A DNA stretch of 13,893 nucleotides, from contig JADFNT010000016.1 in assembly GCA_022563215.1 (NCBI GenBank), positions 1 to 13,893 of the forward strand, read 5' to 3'. Source of the DNA: Pseudomonadota bacterium (GTDB lineage Bacteria > Pseudomonadota > Alphaproteobacteria > Rhodospirillales > Casp-alpha2). A program made the position numbers and the translations under genes. The notes under the pieces are model-generated. The model was not told where the DNA came from and searched no databases. It saw only the letters and a program-made list of their open reading frames with translations. This document shows, piece after piece, positions 6,871 through 13,893 of this stretch. Numbering within the stretch: the first letter of the stretch is position 1; each line of letters opens with the position of its first letter.

Positions 6871-7072
6871 CTTCCTTTCAGCCGCCTGTTCGCGGCCCCG
6901 TCCGGGCGGCCCCTCCGGGGCGGCCCGAAAATGCCCAAAAACCGCCCTTTCCCCGACACAAAACCGCCGAAATCCGGGCGCCCAATGGGACGCCATCGCA
7001 AAAGCCGTGATTTCGATCGCCGCGGAGAAGGGAAAACTCACGGTTTCCTTCGCTTTGGAAAGGTTTTGTTAA
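6871..7072 (+). other. Gene-free stretch between rnpB and the MraZ operator
   Basis: I see no credible gene in this 202-bp stretch; its short open frames lack ribosome binding sites and recognisable sequence. It contains a strong GC hairpin at 6903-6927 and an imperfect inverted repeat CCGTGA (7005-7010) / TCACGG (7038-7043). Just before the box array the sequence turns AT-richer (GGTTTTGTTAA, 7062-7072), as expected near a promoter. Confidence 0.6.
6903..6927. repeat. Strong GC hairpin downstream of rnpB
   Basis: CGGGCGGCCCC (6903-6913) and GGGGCGGCCCG (6917-6927) pair around a TCC loop with a single G-G mismatch, giving 10 pairs. No T run follows on either strand, so it is not a standard intrinsic terminator. 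It could be a backup terminator for rnpB, an RNA-processing barrier, or simply GC-rich spacer. Confidence 0.5.
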
Positions 7073-7137
7073 CCCATGAAAAGCCATAGTGTCCCATTGA
7101 CGCCCATTATTGCCCATGATATCCCATTATTGGCCAT
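7073..7137 (-). promoter_or_regulatory. MraZ operator: seven boxes in 10-bp phase upstream of mraZ
   Basis: CCCAT or GCCAT pentamers start at 7073, 7083, 7093, 7103, 7113, 7123 and 7133, each followed by a 5-bp variable spacer; five are CCCAT and two (7083, 7133) are GCCAT. Read on the minus strand they are ATGGG/ATGGC-N5, matching the known MraZ recognition pattern of TGGG-type boxes repeated every 10 bp upstream of mraZ. The mraZ gene itself starts 109 bp downstream, as expected for autorepression. A TTGACG that could serve as a -35 box (7097-7102) with a weak TATCCC -10 (7120-7125, 17 bp) lies inside the array, so bound MraZ would block polymerase. The promoter hexamers are not certain; the box periodicity is exact. 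Confidence 0.9.
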
Positions 7138-7197
7138 TTTGCGATCATGGGGGGTCCACGGTCTGCGGGGGATTTCCAATACCGGCAACGGATGGGT

Positions 7198-7216
7198 AAC
7201 GGCGGCAAAAGCCGTT
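7198..7216 (+). promoter_or_regulatory. Hairpin in the mraZ leader
   Basis: AACGGC (7198-7203) and GCCGTT (7211-7216) form a 6-pair stem with a GGCAAAA loop; a shifted CGGC-AAAA-GCCG pairing is an alternative. It ends 19 nt before the GGGAG ribosome binding site of mraZ. It may stabilise or modulate the leader of the dcw transcript, but no function can be read from it. Confidence 0.3.
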
Positions 7217-7245
7217 GGTACGAAAGAATTTTTGCGGGAGCGACC

Positions 7246-7719
7246 ATGGCACTTTTTGTTGGCAGATACGTCAACAGGATCGACAGGAAGGGACGGGTTT
7301 CGGTGCCCAAACCCTTCCGCGACGCTTTGGGCAGCCAGTCCTTCAGCGGCCTTTACGTCTATCCGTTGTTCAAATTCAACGCCTTCGAGGCCTGTGACGA
7401 GGACTTCATGGGGCGCCTGAGCGACAGCCTCGAGGACCTGCCCATGTTCTCGGACGAACAGGACGACCTGTCCGTCATCCTCGAAAGCGCGCATCGTCTT
7501 CCCCTCGACCCCGAAGGCCGCGTGGCGTTGCCCAAGGACGTCCTCAAAACGACAGGTATTTCCGGCCAGGCCCTTTTCGTCGGGCGAGGACGCCGTTTCC
7601 AGATTTGGGAGCCCAAGACCTACGAGGTCAACCGCGGCAAAGCCTTCGAACGGGCCCGGGCCCGCGGCGCCACCCTGCAACTGCGAAGGCCGCAAGACCC
7701 GGACAAGGGGGAGGCCTAG
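7246..7719 (+). CDS. mraZ: MraZ, transcriptional repressor of the dcw cluster
   Basis: This 157-residue protein has the two MraZ-type SpoVT-AbrB modules. The first begins GRYVNRIDRKGRVSVP (6-21) and the second contains DPEGRVALP (88-96); the KGR and EGR turns carry the DNA-contacting arginines. MraZ forms rings and binds tandem boxes upstream of its own gene, repressing division and wall genes. ATG 7246 is chosen because MALFVGRY is the standard MraZ beginning and GGGAG lies 5 nt upstream; the frame is open to 7147 but that extension is leader. Its own operator array lies at 7073-7137. It is the first gene of the dcw operon and is separated from rsmH by 3 nt. Confidence 0.96.
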   Translation: MALFVGRYVNRIDRKGRVSVPKPFRDALGSQSFSGLYVYPLFKFNAFEACDEDFMGRLSDSLEDLPMFSDEQDDLSVILESAHRLPLDPEGRVALPKDVLKTTGISGQALFVGRGRRFQIWEPKTYEVNRGKAFERARARGATLQLRRPQDPDKGEA

Positions 7720-7722
7720 GCC

Positions 7723-8676
7723 ATGGCAAGCCGCACCCCCCACACCCCGGTGATGTTGAATGAGGTCATGGAGGCGCTTAGCCCCCGCGACGGCGCCATT
7801 TACGTCGATGCCACATTCGGCGGCGGCGGCTATTCCGAGGCGCTTTTGGAGGCCGTCGACTGCACCGTCTGGGGCATCGACCGTGATCCCCGGGCGCAGG
7901 CCATCGGCGCCGACCTGGAGAACCGGTTCCGGGGCCGGGTCACGGTATTGAACGGCCGCTTCGGCGACATGGTTCGGCTGTTGTCCGAGGTCGGTGTCGA
8001 GCGCATCGATGGCATTACCCTCGACCTCGGCATTTCGTCGATGCAGTTGGACGATCCCGAACGCGGCTTTTCCTTCCGCGCCGACGGGCCGCTGGATATG
8101 CGCATGGCGTCTTCGGGCATGACCGCCGCCGAGGCCGTCAACCGGCTGACCGAAAAGGAACTGGCCGACATCATCTTCCGCTACGGCGAGGAACGCCGGT
8201 CCCGGCGTATCGCCAGGGCGATCGTCGAAACCAGGCGGGAAACGCCGATTACCCGCACCGGGAAGCTGGCGGAACTGGTGCGCCGGGTGGTCGCCAGGTC
8301 CAAGGACGGGATCGACCCGGCGACGCGCACGTTTCAGGCGCTTCGCATCTACGTCAATGACGAGATGGGCGAACTGGAACGCGGGCTGAACGCGGCCGAA
8401 ATCCTGCTTCGTCCCGGCGGGCGCTTGAGCGTGGTGTCGTTTCATTCCCTCGAGGACCGCCAGGCCAAGGAGTTCCTGCAGGGGCGATCGGGCACCGCCG
8501 CCAAACCATCGCGTCATCTTCCCCCGCAAGCGGCCGAAGCGGCCCCGACGTTCAAGCTTTTGCACCGCCGCGTCGTCAAGCCGACGGCGGCGGAAACCGC
8601 GGCCAACCCCCGCGCCCGTTCGGCCCGGATGCGCGCCGCCGAGCGCACCGAAACCCCGGCCCGCAAAGCAGCATAA
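7723..8676 (+). CDS. rsmH: RsmH (MraW), 16S rRNA m4C1402 N4-methyltransferase
   Basis: This 317-residue S-adenosylmethionine-dependent enzyme methylates N4 of C1402 in the decoding centre of 16S rRNA. The SAM-binding motif is DATFGGGGYS (29-38), with acidic D53 in GIDRDP. Family blocks follow: DLGISSMQLDDPERGFSFR (101-119), LDMRM (124-128), ATRTFQALRIYVNDE (200-214), VVSFHSLEDR (237-246) and NPRARSARMRAAER (295-308) near the C-terminus. Length is normal. The start is supported by AAGGGGGAGG (7705-7714) 8 nt before the ATG. It lies second in the cluster, the usual place. Confidence 0.97.
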   Translation: MASRTPHTPVMLNEVMEALSPRDGAIYVDATFGGGGYSEALLEAVDCTVWGIDRDPRAQAIGADLENRFRGRVTVLNGRFGDMVRLLSEVGVERIDGITLDLGISSMQLDDPERGFSFRADGPLDMRMASSGMTAAEAVNRLTEKELADIIFRYGEERRSRRIARAIVETRRETPITRTGKLAELVRRVVARSKDGIDPATRTFQALRIYVNDEMGELERGLNAAEILLRPGGRLSVVSFHSLEDRQAKEFLQGRSGTAAKPSRHLPPQAAEAAPTFKLLHRRVVKPTAAETAANPRARSARMRAAERTETPARKAA

Positions 8677-8688
8677 GAGGAAACCCCG

Positions 8689-9033
8689 ATGATCCGTCCG
8701 TCCACGCTGCTGATCGTTCTTCTCGCCGTGTCGCTGAGCCTGACCCTGTTCACGGTCAAGTACCAGGTCCAGGACATGGAGGATCAACTCTTCGGGCTCA
8801 ACCGGTCGATCACCGACGACCGCCAGGCCATTCACGTGCTGAAGGCGGAATGGAGCTACCTCAACGAGCCGAGCAGGCTCAAGATTCTTGCCGAGCGCTA
8901 TCTGGGCATGACCGCCATCGATTCCCGGCAGGTCGGTACGGCCAGGGAATTGCTGCCGCGTATTGACGAAGACAACGCCGAGACCGTCACCCCGTTGACG
9001 GCCAGCGTCGTCATCCAGGAGCCGCGCCGATGA
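8689..9033 (+). CDS. ftsL: FtsL, septal division protein
   Basis: This 114-residue bitopic protein has a short cytoplasmic end, one membrane segment at about 5-22 and a heptad-rich coiled coil (about 25-55), followed by LKAEWSYLNEPSRLKILAER (51-70), a block typical of alphaproteobacterial FtsL. FtsL forms a complex with FtsB and FtsQ and helps activate the septal synthase FtsWI. FtsL diverges quickly; the call rests on architecture, this block and its place between rsmH and ftsI. AAGAGG (8675-8680) sits 8 nt before the ATG. Its stop overlaps the ftsI start (ATGA). Confidence 0.92.
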   Translation: MIRPSTLLIVLLAVSLSLTLFTVKYQVQDMEDQLFGLNRSITDDRQAIHVLKAEWSYLNEPSRLKILAERYLGMTAIDSRQVGTARELLPRIDEDNAETVTPLTASVVIQEPRR

Positions 9034-10895
9034 CCGCCGCCAAACGCCAACCCGTGGCGCAAGTCCAGGGCGCGCGGCGGATCGAAGGCATCCGCAAGCA
9101 GGCCATCGAAACCGGCCGCAACAGGCTGCTGGTCACCAGCATCGTCATCACCATGGCCTTTACCGCCATCGGCGTCCGCCTGGTCGATTTGACCATATTC
9201 AAGGCCGGCGGCGAGCCAAAGGTGGCGCACATCGAACAATCTCCGGCGGCGCCCGTGGGGCGCGCCGATATCGTCGACCGCAACGGCATCCTGCTGGCCA
9301 CCAGCCTGCCGACGGCGTCGCTGTACGCCGACCCGGCCTCGGTGCTGAACGCCGAGGAGGCCGCCGACAAGCTGATCCAGGTGCTGCCCGCCCTCGAGCG
9401 CGCCGTCGTCCTGGCGAAGATCAAATCCAAGGGCCGTTTCGTCTGGATCAGCCGCAACCTGACCCCGAAACAGCAATACCAGGTCAACCGGCTTGGGCTT
9501 CCGGGCTTCGGCTTTCAGCGCGGCGAACGCCGGGTCTATCCGCATGGCCGTTTGGCCGCCCATGTGCTCGGCCTGACCGACGTCGACGGCAACGGCATCG
9601 CCGGGATGGAGATGCGTTTCGACCAGACCCTTCGTGCCGGCAACCGCCTCGAGCTGGCGCTGGACCTTCGCATCCAGGCGATACTGCGCCAGGAACTTGC
9701 CGCGACGATGGGTGAATTCAGGGCCCTCGGCGCCACCGGGCTGGTGCTCGACGCCGACAGCGGCGAATTTGTGGCCATGGTGTCGCTGCCCGATTTCGAC
9801 CCCAACGATCCGGCGACCGCGGGTGGCGACTCGGCTTTCAACCGGGCCGCCAAAGGGGTCTACGAAATGGGCTCGACGTTCAAGCTGTTCACCGTCGCCA
9901 TGGCCCTCGATTCCGGCACCGTCAGCCTGGAAAGCGGTTATGACGCCAGCCAGCCGATCCAGGTCTCGCGCTTCACCATCCGTGATTTCCACGCCAAGAA
10001 TCGCTGGCTCACGGTGCCCGAGATCATCGTCTATTCGTCCAACATCGGCGCCGCCAAGATGGCCATCGACGTCGGCACCCGGGCGCAGAAGGATTACCTC
10101 GGCCGGTTGGGCCTGCTCTCCCCGGCGGCCATCGAACTGCCCGAGGTCGGCAAACCCCTGACGCCCCGCCGCTGGCGCGAGATCAACACCATGACCATCG
10201 CCTACGGCCACGGCATCGCCGTCAGCCCGGTGCAATTGACCAGCGGCGTCGCGGCGCTGGTCAACGGCGGTACGTTTGTGCCCTCGACGCTGTTGAAACG
10301 GCGGCCCGGCGTCCCGGTCCCCGGCCGCCGCGTGCTGTCGGCGGAAACGTCGGAACAGATACGCGGCTTGATGGCCCTGGTGGTCCAGACCGGCACCGGC
10401 CGCAAGGCCGCCGTCCGCGGCTATGCCGTCGGCGGCAAGACCGGCACCGCCGACAAGCTGGTGGGCGGGGGCTACCGGAAGAACGCCATTATCTCGTCCT
10501 TTGTCGGCGCCTTTCCCATCGACGACCCGCGTTACGTGGTGCTGGTGCTGATCGATGAACCGAAGGGCAACGAGCGGACCTTCAACTACGCCACCGGCGG
10601 TTGGGTGGCGGCGCCGGCCGTTGGGCGGATCGTCAACCGCATGGCGACCCTGATCGGCATGTCCCCGAAACGAAAGCCCGAGGCCGATCCCGGACCGGGC
10701 TTGGTGATCGAGGCCAGGGTGGCCGCCGTGGCGCCGGCCCCGGTCACGGTTCCCTTCGCCCCGCCGGATACGGGTGTTTCCGTGGCCGCCGAAAGCCGGA
10801 TGCTGAAACGGGTCCGCGCGGTTTTGGGTTCGCCCCGAAAGACCAACAGGGCCAACGATCCCGGCCCCCCGGAGCAGGCGCTTGCGACTTATTGA
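9030..10895 (+). CDS. ftsI: FtsI (PBP3), septal peptidoglycan transpeptidase
   Basis: This 621-residue monofunctional class B penicillin-binding protein cross-links septal peptidoglycan in the periplasm in complex with FtsW. It has a basic cytoplasmic N-terminus, one membrane anchor (about 33-50), the dimerisation/pedestal region with GRADIVDRNG (77-86), and the transpeptidase domain with S282-T-F-K285 (active-site serine), S336-S-N338 and K470-T-G-T. A proline/alanine-rich stretch and a basic tail extend about 75 residues beyond the catalytic fold (about 546-621). AGGAG (9017-9021) lies 8 nt before the ATG, which overlaps the ftsL stop. Its end overlaps murE by 14 bp. Confidence 0.97.
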   Translation: MTAAKRQPVAQVQGARRIEGIRKQAIETGRNRLLVTSIVITMAFTAIGVRLVDLTIFKAGGEPKVAHIEQSPAAPVGRADIVDRNGILLATSLPTASLYADPASVLNAEEAADKLIQVLPALERAVVLAKIKSKGRFVWISRNLTPKQQYQVNRLGLPGFGFQRGERRVYPHGRLAAHVLGLTDVDGNGIAGMEMRFDQTLRAGNRLELALDLRIQAILRQELAATMGEFRALGATGLVLDADSGEFVAMVSLPDFDPNDPATAGGDSAFNRAAKGVYEMGSTFKLFTVAMALDSGTVSLESGYDASQPIQVSRFTIRDFHAKNRWLTVPEIIVYSSNIGAAKMAIDVGTRAQKDYLGRLGLLSPAAIELPEVGKPLTPRRWREINTMTIAYGHGIAVSPVQLTSGVAALVNGGTFVPSTLLKRRPGVPVPGRRVLSAETSEQIRGLMALVVQTGTGRKAAVRGYAVGGKTGTADKLVGGGYRKNAIISSFVGAFPIDDPRYVVLVLIDEPKGNERTFNYATGGWVAAPAVGRIVNRMATLIGMSPKRKPEADPGPGLVIEARVAAVAPAPVTVPFAPPDTGVSVAAESRMLKRVRAVLGSPRKTNRANDPGPPEQALATY

Positions 10896-12366
10896 TGTCT
10901 TGGACGGAGCCAAAATGGATTTGACGGGCCAGACGGTCGTGAACGAAATGGATATTACCGGGCTCACCTGTGATTCCCGACAGGTCGAGCCCGGCTTTCT
11001 TTTCGCCGCGTTGCCCGGGACCCGGCTGGACGGCCGCGATTATATCCCCGAGGCCCTTGGCCGCGGCGCCGTTGCCGTGCTGGCGCCCCCCGGCACCGCC
11101 ATCGAACCGGAAACAGAGCCATCGGGCGAGGCCCCGGTGCCGGTGTTCACCGACGCTAACCCGCGCCGCCAATTTGCCTTGATGGCGGCGGCCTTTTTCG
11201 AGGATCAACCGGACACCATCGCCGCCGTCACCGGCACCAACGGCAAGACCTCCGTGGTTTCGTTCCTGTGCCAGATTTGGCGGGGATTGGGGCACCAGGC
11301 GGCGAGCGCCGGGACCCTGGGCATTGGGGCAGACGGCTTCGATAACCGGACCAGCCTGACGACGCCGGACCCCGCCGACCTGCACCGCAATTTGCGCGAT
11401 CTCAAACGGGCCGGGTTCGAGCGGCTGGCGCTGGAAGCCTCCAGCCACGGCCTGCACCAATGCCGGCTCGACGGCGTCAGGGCGTCCCTCGGCGCCTTCA
11501 CCAACCTCAGCCGCGACCACCTGGATTACCACGGCGCCATGGACGATTACCTGGCCGCCAAGCTGCGTCTATTTACCGAAATCATCGCCGACGGCGGCAC
11601 CGCCGTCATCAATGCCGACGACGCCTATGCCGGGGCGGTCGAAGCGGCATGCCGGGACCGCGGCCTCGGGATCATGCGCTATGGCCAGTCCGGCGAAGAG
11701 GTGCGCCTTGTGGCCATCGAATCCCTGGCTGACGGGCAGCGGCTGGAGCTCGAGGTGGCCGGCAAGGAGACCCAAGTGGCGCTGCCTCTGGTCGGCGGTT
11801 TTCAGGCCTCGAATGCCTTGTGCGCCCTGGCCCTGGCGCTCGCTTCCGGCGACGACGCCGAAGCCGCAACCGCCGAACTGGAAAAATTGCAGGGCGTTCC
11901 CGGACGGGTCCAGTTGGCCGGCCGCCACCCGGCGGGCGCCCCGGTCTACGTCGATTACGCCCATACCCCCGATGCCCTGGCCTGCGTCCTGAAAGCGCTA
12001 CGGCCCCATGCCCAGGGCCGCCTGCATCTGGTCTTCGGCTGCGGCGGCGACCGCGATTCCGGCAAACGCCCGGAAATGGGCGCCATCGCCGGGAAACTGG
12101 CCGACGTGGTGATCGTCACCGACGACAACCCCCGCACCGAGGACGCCGCCGACATCCGCGCCCAGATTCTTGCCGCCGTTCCCGCCGCCGCCGATATCGG
12201 CGACCGCGCCCAAGCCATCGCCGAAGCGGTCGACGGCCTGGGCCCGGAAGACCTTCTGGTGGTCGCAGGCAAGGGGCACGAGCAGGGACAGACCATCGGC
12301 GAGGAAACCCGGCCCTTTGACGACGCCGAAGCCATCGGCGTTGCCCTAAAGGAGATCGGACAATGA
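10882..12366 (+). CDS. murE: MurE, UDP-MurNAc-L-Ala-D-Glu:meso-diaminopimelate ligase
   Basis: This 494-residue cytoplasmic ligase adds meso-diaminopimelate to UDP-MurNAc-dipeptide using ATP. The P-loop is TGTNGKTS (117-124), the UDP-substrate motif TTPDP is at 160-164, EASSHGL at 185-191, the likely carbamylated lysine is K227 (YLAAKLRLF), and DNPR at 415-418 is the motif that selects meso-DAP over lysine. The start is TTG 10882: the resulting MRLIDVLDG matches the usual MurE beginning, and GGAG (10871-10874) lies 7 nt upstream. ATG at 10915 is an alternative that would cut 11 residues. The TTG start lies inside the ftsI end, so translation is probably coupled. Its stop overlaps the murF start. 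Confidence 0.96.
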   Translation: MRLIDVLDGAKMDLTGQTVVNEMDITGLTCDSRQVEPGFLFAALPGTRLDGRDYIPEALGRGAVAVLAPPGTAIEPETEPSGEAPVPVFTDANPRRQFALMAAAFFEDQPDTIAAVTGTNGKTSVVSFLCQIWRGLGHQAASAGTLGIGADGFDNRTSLTTPDPADLHRNLRDLKRAGFERLALEASSHGLHQCRLDGVRASLGAFTNLSRDHLDYHGAMDDYLAAKLRLFTEIIADGGTAVINADDAYAGAVEAACRDRGLGIMRYGQSGEEVRLVAIESLADGQRLELEVAGKETQVALPLVGGFQASNALCALALALASGDDAEAATAELEKLQGVPGRVQLAGRHPAGAPVYVDYAHTPDALACVLKALRPHAQGRLHLVFGCGGDRDSGKRPEMGAIAGKLADVVIVTDDNPRTEDAADIRAQILAAVPAAADIGDRAQAIAEAVDGLGPEDLLVVAGKGHEQGQTIGEETRPFDDAEAIGVALKEIGQ

Positions 12367-13817
12367 ACCCGGCGGTGGAAACGTATCTCTGGACTACCGC
12401 CTCGGCGCTCGCCGCCACCGACGGCATTGCCACCGGCGAATGGCGCGCCGATGGCGTTTCCATCGACAGCCGCACGACCAAACCCGGCGATCTGTTCGTC
12501 GCCATCCGCGGGCCCAAGTTCGACGGCCACGATTTCGCCGCCGACGCCTTTGCCGCCGGCGCCACCGCGGCGGTGGTCGTACGCCGGCCGGACGCGGTCA
12601 GTGGCGATGCGCCGTTGCTGGAGGTCAAGGACACGACCCGCGCCCTCAAGGATCTGGGACAGGCCGCCCGCCGCCGCACCGGCGCCCGTGTAATCGCCGT
12701 CACCGGCAGCGTCGGCAAGACCGGCACCAAAGAGGCGATCCGCTTCGTGCTTGAGGAACAGGGCCCGACCGCGGCCAGCCAGGACAGCCTCAACAACCAC
12801 TGGGGGGTGCCGCTGAGCCTGTCGCGGATGCCGGCCGATTCCGCCTTCGGGGTGTTCGAGATCGGCATGAACCACCCGGGCGAGATCGCGCCCCTGTCCC
12901 GGATGGTGAAGCCCGACGTCGCCGTGATCACCAATGTCGAAGCCGTGCACGGGGCCCATTTCGAATCCGTCGACGACATCGCCGAGGCCAAGGCGGAAAT
13001 CTTCCAGGGCATGACCGGGGACGGCGTCGCCGTCCTCAACCGCGACAATACGCAGTTCAACCGCCTCGTCGCCGCCGCCGCCGACGCGGGGGTGAACAAC
13101 GTCATCGCCTTCGGCGCCCACGAAGAGGCCCAGTTCAGGCTCATGGACGTCCATACCGACTGTGAAGGATCGAATGTTACGACGAGGATCGACGGGGCCG
13201 AGTTCCAATACCGGCTGGGCGTACCGGGCCGCCACTGGGTGATGAACTCCCTGGCCGTGCTGGCCGCCGTCGGCGCCGCCGGGGGTGAAATCGGGCTGGC
13301 GGCGGATAAACTGGCCGGCATGATCGGCCTCAAGGGCCGGGGTCGGCGCCATACGGTCGAAGTCGCGGGCGGGGCCTTTATCGTCATCGACGAAAGCTAC
13401 AATGCGTCTCCGGTGTCGATGAATGCCGCCTTCGAGATCCTGGGAGGATTGGAGCCGGAAGGTGGCGGCCGGCGAATCGCCGTCCTCGGCGACATGCTGG
13501 AGCTGGGGCCTGAATCCGAAAGCCAGCACGCCGCCCTGGTGGAAACCCTGATCGCCGAGAAGATCAACCTGGTGTTTACCGCCGGTCAGTACATGGGCGC
13601 CCTTTGGGATGTCCTGCCCCAGTCCATGCGCGGCGCCACCGCCCCCAGCACCATGCGGTTGTTGCCCAAGGTGACGGGGATTGTGCGGCCCGGCGACGTG
13701 GTCGTCGTCAAGGGTTCGGCCGGATCCAACACCGGGCCCATCGTCAATGCCCTGCTCGACATGGGCAATCCCCGCGGCGTCGACCCCGACAACCACAAGC
13801 AAGTGGTCAACGGATAA
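12363..13817 (+). CDS. murF: MurF, UDP-MurNAc-tripeptide:D-Ala-D-Ala ligase
   Basis: This 484-residue Mur ligase adds D-alanyl-D-alanine to complete the UDP-MurNAc-pentapeptide. The N-terminal substrate domain has IDSRTTKPGDLFVAIRG (34-50), the ATP P-loop is TGSVGKTGTKE (114-124), and EIGMNHPGEI followed by TNVEAVHG marks the central domain. DESYNASPVSM and GDMLELG in the C-terminal domain are MurF hallmarks. The ATG overlaps the murE stop (ATGA) and AGGAG (12350-12354) lies 8 nt upstream. The stop codon overlaps the mraY start by one base. Confidence 0.97.
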   Translation: MNPAVETYLWTTASALAATDGIATGEWRADGVSIDSRTTKPGDLFVAIRGPKFDGHDFAADAFAAGATAAVVVRRPDAVSGDAPLLEVKDTTRALKDLGQAARRRTGARVIAVTGSVGKTGTKEAIRFVLEEQGPTAASQDSLNNHWGVPLSLSRMPADSAFGVFEIGMNHPGEIAPLSRMVKPDVAVITNVEAVHGAHFESVDDIAEAKAEIFQGMTGDGVAVLNRDNTQFNRLVAAAADAGVNNVIAFGAHEEAQFRLMDVHTDCEGSNVTTRIDGAEFQYRLGVPGRHWVMNSLAVLAAVGAAGGEIGLAADKLAGMIGLKGRGRRHTVEVAGGAFIVIDESYNASPVSMNAAFEILGGLEPEGGGRRIAVLGDMLELGPESESQHAALVETLIAEKINLVFTAGQYMGALWDVLPQSMRGATAPSTMRLLPKVTGIVRPGDVVVVKGSAGSNTGPIVNALLDMGNPRGVDPDNHKQVVNG

Positions 13818-13893
13818 TGCTTTACCATATCCTGTACCCGATGGCCGATCAGTTCGCGGTCCTCAACGGCTTCCGGTATCTGAAATTCCGCAC
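13817..13893 (+). CDS. mraY: MraY, phospho-MurNAc-pentapeptide translocase (partial, N-terminus only)
   Basis: The ATG shares its first base with the murF stop (TAATG). The 25 complete codons visible read MLYHILYPMADQFAVLNGFR then YLKFR, which closely matches the beginning of MraY (LYPLAD...FNLFRYITFR type). MraY is the integral membrane enzyme that transfers phospho-MurNAc-pentapeptide to undecaprenyl phosphate, making lipid I. No strong ribosome binding site precedes the start, consistent with coupling to murF. The gene runs off the window end. Confidence 0.92.
   Translation, partial: MLYHILYPMADQFAVLNGFRYLKFR

Noticed and set aside
7073..7137. CRISPR array or simple satellite repeat
   Set aside because: The units are 10 bp with a 5-bp conserved core, far too short for CRISPR, and the position before mraZ fits an operator.
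7069..8835. Long minus-strand open frame (588 codons) opposite mraZ and rsmH
   Set aside because: Antisense shadow of well-identified genes; composition is typical of frame-shadow proteins.
8898..10967. Long minus-strand open frame (689 codons) opposite ftsI
   Set aside because: Antisense shadow of FtsI, whose catalytic motifs are intact on the + strand.
10882..12366. Lysine-type MurE
   Set aside because: The DNPR motif at 415-418 indicates meso-diaminopimelate specificity.
11955..13802. Long minus-strand open frame (615 codons) opposite murE and murF
   Set aside because: Antisense shadow of two intact Mur ligase genes; no domain recognised.

Overview
The window is GC-rich and densely coded, and comes from a bacterial chromosome, most likely an alphaproteobacterium (Rhodospirillales-like is my best guess). 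Three things point there: a type A RNase P RNA directly upstream of the division and cell wall (dcw) cluster, a membrane-anchored DjlA-type J protein and an amidase just before it, and strongly alphaproteobacterial-looking FtsL, MurE and FtsI sequences. MurE carries the DNPR motif of the meso-diaminopimelate-adding enzyme, so the wall is of the Gram-negative meso-DAP type.

Left part (1-4912). On the + strand, a D-isomer-specific 2-hydroxyacid dehydrogenase (111-1187) is followed by a small PilZ (c-di-GMP receptor) protein (1216-1581). They meet, stop codon to stop codon, a two-gene minus-strand operon: an FAD-dependent oxidoreductase of the L-2-hydroxyglutarate oxidase type (4043-2904), then a class III, glutamate-1-semialdehyde-aminomutase-like PLP enzyme (2891-1578). 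A 110-bp divergent intergenic region separates this operon from a membrane-anchored DUF3750-type protein (4154-4912).

Middle part (4932-7245). A DjlA-like co-chaperone (TerB-like region plus C-terminal J domain) is translationally coupled (GTGA overlap) to a zinc N-acetylmuramoyl-L-alanine amidase with a C-terminal peptidoglycan-binding-like region. The RNase P RNA gene rnpB (about 6418-6860) follows, its likely promoter overlapping the amidase stop codon. After it comes a roughly 390-bp gene-free stretch. This holds a U-rich terminator, a strong GC hairpin and the most striking non-coding signal in the window: seven CCCAT/GCCAT boxes in exact 10-bp phase (7073-7137). I read it as the MraZ operator of the dcw cluster.

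Right part (7246-13893). The dcw operon runs mraZ, rsmH, ftsL, ftsI, murE, murF and the first 25 codons of mraY, which is cut by the window end. Junctions are overlaps or very short gaps (3 nt mraZ/rsmH, ATGA ftsL/ftsI, 14-bp overlap with a TTG start for murE, ATGA murE/murF, TAATG murF/mraY), so translation is probably coupled throughout. MraZ represses the cluster, RsmH methylates 16S rRNA, FtsL and FtsI act at the division septum, and MurE, MurF and MraY build the lipid I precursor.

No mobile element, CRISPR array, tRNA or clear sign of recent transfer was seen. Nothing here is an obviously new multi-gene system. The best leads are the seven-box MraZ operator, a hairpin that would bury the pilZ ribosome binding site, and the unassigned oxidoreductase/aminotransferase pair.
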